Shown in pieces: positions 60,666-64,000 of a stretch of 64,000 bases of DNA. Position 1 is the first letter of the stretch. Every line of letters begins with the position of its first letter. The position numbers and the translations under genes were made by a program. The notes under the pieces are model-generated. The model made no database searches, was not told where the DNA came from, and saw nothing but the letters and a program-made list of their open reading frames with translations. The stretch is taken from positions 186,001 to 250,000 of the forward strand of contig CAYUZU010000003.1 of NCBI GenBank assembly GCA_964448675.1, written 5' to 3'. The stretch comes from CAYUZU01 sp964448675 (lineage in GTDB: Bacteria; Planctomycetota; Phycisphaerae; UBA1845; Fen-1342).

Positions 60666-62074
60666 CGCCGGCCCCCCGCCACCGTCGACACTGCAGCCTC
60701 GTCACGGCACACCGCCGTCCGCTCGACCGCCGTCGCCGGCCACCCCAGTGCCCGCGCAACACGCAACGCCAGCGGCCCACGCACGAACCGCGGCGAGTCC
60801 TGCTTGCGGCGATGGCACCACGCCACCAGCGCGCGCCGATACTCCTGCTCGTACTGCGCCGCCACCACCGACACCGCCGACGTGCGCAACACGAATTCAC
60901 GACCCAGCCGCCCCATGCCGCGCGCCCGCCCCGCCGTCCCGAGAATCGCCACCAGCCCCGCAGTGAGCTCTTCCGCATTCCCGTCGCGCGCCACGTACCC
61001 GCTCTGCATGTGATCGATCTGCTCCGGCACACCCCCCACATCGAACGCGACCACGGGCGTTTCACACGCCAGCGACTCGAGAATCGTCAGCGGATAGTTC
61101 TCCGCCCGCGACGGGAACAGGCACACATCCGCCGCCGCGTAAGCATCCGCCAGCGGCTCGCGTCCCTCCAGAAACGGCAGCGCCCGCCCGGCAACGCCCG
61201 CCTGCGCCAATACAACGTCGCTCTGCATCCCGATGATCAGCAGTTGCAGGCCCGGAACCCGCTCGTGCGCCATCCGCAGCGCGGCCGCCGCTTTGTCCGG
61301 CCCCTTGAAGCGATCCGCCCAACTGAACCCGCTCATGATGACCGTGGGCCGATCCGGCGCGAGCCCGAACTGCCGCCGCAGCGCCGCCCGGTCCTCGCGC
61401 GGCCGAAACAGCTCGCAATCGATGGGATAGCGAATGACCCGCAGGGGCAACCGCCGCAACCCCACCACCTCGCGCACCCGATCGGCCAGCCACTGCGACG
61501 GTGTCACCAGCCGCGGCCGCAGCCGCCGAATCACCGCCGGCTTCAGCCCGCGATAGAACCGGCTGCGATCGACCGGCGCCATCGGGTACGTGCCGATACG
61601 CGGACACTGGCCACAGCCGCGCCGCCAGCGGTCGCAGTCGCGCGGCACCGCGCAGTTCCCCGTCAGCGACCACAGGTCATGCAGCGTCCACACCACCGGC
61701 TTCTGCCAGCCCCAGACCGGCAACGCCGCCAGCGACACGTACTCGCCATGAATGTTGTTCAGGTGCAGCACGTCGGCGGTAGCGTATTCCGGGCGTGCTT
61801 GCCACAGCAGCGATGTGAGCTCCCCCACCTCCGGGAAGCCCCACCGCCGGAGCCGGCGCGCCAGCCCCGCGGTGCGCCAATGCCCGACGACGTGACAGTG
61901 CGGGTCCTGCGCCGGATTGCGCGCAACGAATGCCTGCACGTGATGCCCCGCGTCACGCAGATACGCCGACAGCATTTCCGCCGACCGCCCCGCCCCGCCA
62001 TCCGTCTGGCAGGTGCTGGCCGTCAGTACGTTGAGGCGGCGTTGTCGGGCGACGTTGAACATGGACCGCGTCAT
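60662..62074 (-). CDS. Glycosyltransferase family 4 protein (3)
   Basis: The 470-residue GT-B protein opens NVLTASTCQTDGGAGRSAEMLSAYLRDAGH, with WTLHDLWSLTGNCAVPRDCDRWRRGCGQCP, a Cys-rich WcaC-like segment, and LPFLEGREPLADAYAAADVCLFPSRAENYPLTILESLACETPVVAFDVGGVPE (EX7E). It is a colanic-acid-like GT4. The ATG at 62074 heads a run of three overlapping minus-strand genes. It likely acts on the same polysaccharide. Confidence 0.9.
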   Translation of the reverse strand: MTRSMFNVARQRRLNVLTASTCQTDGGAGRSAEMLSAYLRDAGHHVQAFVARNPAQDPHCHVVGHWRTAGLARRLRRWGFPEVGELTSLLWQARPEYATADVLHLNNIHGEYVSLAALPVWGWQKPVVWTLHDLWSLTGNCAVPRDCDRWRRGCGQCPRIGTYPMAPVDRSRFYRGLKPAVIRRLRPRLVTPSQWLADRVREVVGLRRLPLRVIRYPIDCELFRPREDRAALRRQFGLAPDRPTVIMSGFSWADRFKGPDKAAAALRMAHERVPGLQLLIIGMQSDVVLAQAGVAGRALPFLEGREPLADAYAAADVCLFPSRAENYPLTILESLACETPVVAFDVGGVPEQIDHMQSGYVARDGNAEELTAGLVAILGTAGRARGMGRLGREFVLRTSAVSVVAAQYEQEYRRALVAWCHRRKQDSPRFVRGPLALRVARALGWPATAVERTAVCRDEAAVSTVAGGRR

Positions 62075-62255
62075 TCAGGACCGCTGCGCACGGCGCAGAC
62101 CGCTTGCACGACAGGTGACCGCGCAGTGCAGGCGCGGCCGCCACACGCTCAACCTATCGGCCCCTTCAAGGACCCCATTGACGCCCCTTTGCCCAGGGAC
62201 GGCGCGCAAAGTTTGCGCACGCGACGCGCTCGACGGGGCCCGCTGGTGACCGCAC

Positions 62256-63260
62256 TCACCGGCACCACGCCGCGAAGCGGGCGGCGAACTCCGTGACCGG
62301 CCAGTCACGCACCAGGCAGCGTAGAATGGCGTAGGACCCGGGCGACCAGCGGGCGTTGCCCTCGTGATTCGCGAACGCACAGCGATACCCCGCCGCCGCC
62401 GCCGCCCGCGCCGCCCGCTCGTCGAAGTCCGCCAGCGTGCCGTACGGATACGCAAACGTCTCCACCTCGCAACCGAGCTCATGCTCGAGGGTCTCGCGGT
62501 CGGCCGTAATCTGCTGCTCCACCTCGTCACCCGGGAGGGCGGCGAGTTGCGGATGCGTGCACGTGTGCCCGCCCACGAACATGCCCCCCGCGCACCAGCC
62601 CCGCAGCTCGTTCCAGGTCATGGGCCGGCCGAGATCGCGTGCCTCGCGGCCCACCTGCGACTGCTCCGCGAGCGCGTCCAGCACCGCCCGCCGCTGATCG
62701 TGCCCCAGCGGCTTGAGCTGCCCGTGCAGTTCGGCGTAGCTGGCCCGCGGATCGGTCTGTCGCACCAACGTCGTGCCGTCCGGCAGGCACCAGCGGCCGC
62801 CGCCCACCCCGTCAAACACGATGCGTTCCAGCGCGTCCCACCAATATGGCTCGTTCGTCCCGATCAGCCCGCTACACGCGAACACCAGGCCGTGCCACCC
62901 ATGATGCTGCAGGATCGGCAGCGCGTAATGGAAGTTATCCGCGTAGCCGTCGTCGAAAGTCACCAGCACCCGCGGCTTGCCCCCGTCCAGCGCGACTCTG
63001 GTGCGGGCCGGTCGCTCAAAATTGCGCAGGAAACCCGGCACATCCAGGCGCCGGCAGTGCCTGTTCAGCCAGGTAAGCTGGGCGGCGAAGTTCGCCGAGC
63101 TGACCGCCAGCAGATTCGGGTCGCGCCCGACCTCGGGCAGCACCCGGTGATAGAGCAGCACGATCGTCGGCGGCGCCAGTCGCCGCGCCACCGCCGCGCG
63201 CAACCGCTGTGGCAGCGAGCGCTGCGCCGTCACCAGTCCCGCCGGCCCCACGGCGCTCAC
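62256..63260 (-). CDS. Polysaccharide deacetylase (NodB homology)
   Basis: The 334-residue product has the NodB domain: motif 1 TFDDGYADNF (about 101-110), motif 2 GGHTCTHPQL (H-x3-H) and EVETFAYPYG. It would remove acetyl groups from N-acetylhexosamine residues, using a metal held by the Asp-His-His triad. The GTG at 63260 overlaps the methyltransferase stop (GTGA); the frame opens further to 63659 but that lies inside the neighbour. No signal peptide is seen. Confidence 0.88.
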   Translation of the reverse strand: MSAVGPAGLVTAQRSLPQRLRAAVARRLAPPTIVLLYHRVLPEVGRDPNLLAVSSANFAAQLTWLNRHCRRLDVPGFLRNFERPARTRVALDGGKPRVLVTFDDGYADNFHYALPILQHHGWHGLVFACSGLIGTNEPYWWDALERIVFDGVGGGRWCLPDGTTLVRQTDPRASYAELHGQLKPLGHDQRRAVLDALAEQSQVGREARDLGRPMTWNELRGWCAGGMFVGGHTCTHPQLAALPGDEVEQQITADRETLEHELGCEVETFAYPYGTLADFDERAARAAAAAGYRCAFANHEGNARWSPGSYAILRCLVRDWPVTEFAARFAAWCR

Positions 63261-64000
63261 GCGTCCTTCTTGAACCAGAAGAAACTCTCGTAGGAGAAGA
63301 CACTCGGCCACAGCCCGCGCCGCACGTGGCGCGGCATGAGGTCGAACGCCGCCAGAATCAACGGCACCTCCTCTGCTTCGCTGTTCGGCGGATGAAACAT
63401 GATCAACTGCCGCGGCACGGCCGGCGTCAGCCCGAACAGCCCGCGCACCTGGTTCACGCGCCAGCGCCACCAGCGCGGCCGAAATGTCCGTATACACCGC
63501 CAGAAGTAGGCCCACTGATCCGGCGTGTTGTAGAAACCGCCGTAACGAACCATCCGCAGGCCCGCCCCGGCCGCCCAGCGCCGCAGATCGCCCGGCCAGA
63601 TCGCCCGGTCGATCGGCTGCTCGCTGCGATACAGCCCCAGCCGTTGCAGCCAGCGCCACATGAAACTATCGCTAGTCAACGACAGGGCACCGCCGGGGCG
63701 CAGCACCTCGCCCAGCTTCTGCAGCCACGCGCGCGGGTCTTCCACATGCTCGATCACCGCGGCTGACACGATTCCGTCGAAGCTCTCCGGTGCGAACGGG
63801 ATGTCGGCCGACCGTACCAGCGCGACATCCGCCGGCCCGCGGCGACGCACCGCCGCGATGCGTTCGGCGCTGATTTCGGTCCCCGTCAGGTTGCTGAAGC
63901 CCAGCGCGCTCAGTGTGCGCAGAATGCGGCCGTCACCGCAACCCGCTTCGAGAATGCGCGCGTCGTGCGGCAAGCCACGAAGCCCCTCAACCACGACGGC
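63257..64000 (-). CDS. SAM-dependent methyltransferase (5' end outside window)
   Basis: At least 247 residues with SAM motif I ILEAGCGDGRILRTL, FAPESFDGIVSAAVIEHVEDPRAWLQKLGEVLRPGG and a long Trp/Arg-rich C-terminal part. It is a class I (Methyltransf_11/23-like) enzyme. The frame is open to the window edge; a GTG at 63994 is possible but need not be the start. The stop overlaps the deacetylase GTG. It probably modifies the glycan made by the cluster. Confidence 0.85.
   Translation of the reverse strand, partial: AVVVEGLRGLPHDARILEAGCGDGRILRTLSALGFSNLTGTEISAERIAAVRRRGPADVALVRSADIPFAPESFDGIVSAAVIEHVEDPRAWLQKLGEVLRPGGALSLTSDSFMWRWLQRLGLYRSEQPIDRAIWPGDLRRWAAGAGLRMVRYGGFYNTPDQWAYFWRCIRTFRPRWWRWRVNQVRGLFGLTPAVPRQLIMFHPPNSEAEEVPLILAAFDLMPRHVRRGLWPSVFSYESFFWFKKDA

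Overview
The window is about 64 kb of GC-rich bacterial chromosome. It most resembles a Planctomycetota genome, probably Phycisphaerae or a relative. Pointers to this are a pseudopilin with an N-terminal FTLIELLVVIAI and a C-terminal FLDGHA motif, a membrane protein with a CPDCGYDVRG zinc ribbon, menaquinone synthesis by the futalosine route (mqnA, mqnC), many exported TPR/HEAT proteins, lysine/alanine-rich histone-H1-like tails and a shortened GlmU. The assignment rests on gene content only. A run of exactly 100 N (54874-54973) marks a scaffold join.

Layout. 1-3462: end of infB, a DUF503 gene, rbfA and a helix-hairpin-helix glycosylase-like gene. 3620-8184: a large exported TPR protein overlapping a KpsF/GutQ isomerase. 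8199-15706: a small protein, a membrane protein, an exported HEAT protein with a receiver-like domain behind a consensus promoter, rpmA with a terminator, and two membrane-anchored proteins. 15862-22432: mqnC/mqnA, a DUF3352-like exported protein, a NUDIX hydrolase, a pseudopilin and a DUF2934 protein. 22505-34077: mainly minus-strand genes: a glucose/sorbosone dehydrogenase-like lipoprotein, an ECF sigma/anti-sigma set, PAC2, fumarylacetoacetase, a SurA-like PPIase, an HTH-EIIA regulator, a TIM-barrel epimerase and a solute-binding lipoprotein, with one plus-strand thioredoxin-like protein.

34460-41228 is the conserved housekeeping run tRNA-Gln, glmU (N-terminal), prs, rplY, pth, rpsF, ssb, rpsR, rplI, dnaB, with several start/stop overlaps that indicate translational coupling. 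41446-45262 holds two pseudo-receiver proteins (the second with GGDEF) and a long coiled-coil protein. 45457-50099 holds a PLP decarboxylase, a GH65 phosphorylase and a nitroreductase. 50400-54409 holds a lipoprotein, a TIGR03960-type radical SAM protein and a dodecin.

55257-64000 is a glycan gene cluster (FkbM methyltransferase, two GT4, two GT2, another GT4, a polysaccharide deacetylase and a SAM methyltransferase), probably for an exopolysaccharide or surface glycan; it continues past the window end.

The least explained sequences are non-coding. They are (1) a 149-bp tandem repeat directly downstream of tRNA-Ser, each unit carrying the last 18 nt of the tRNA and interrupted by the assembly gap; (2) five strong hairpins in tandem at 51551-51768; and (3) a promoter-hairpins-terminator unit at 49344-49539 upstream of the nitroreductase.
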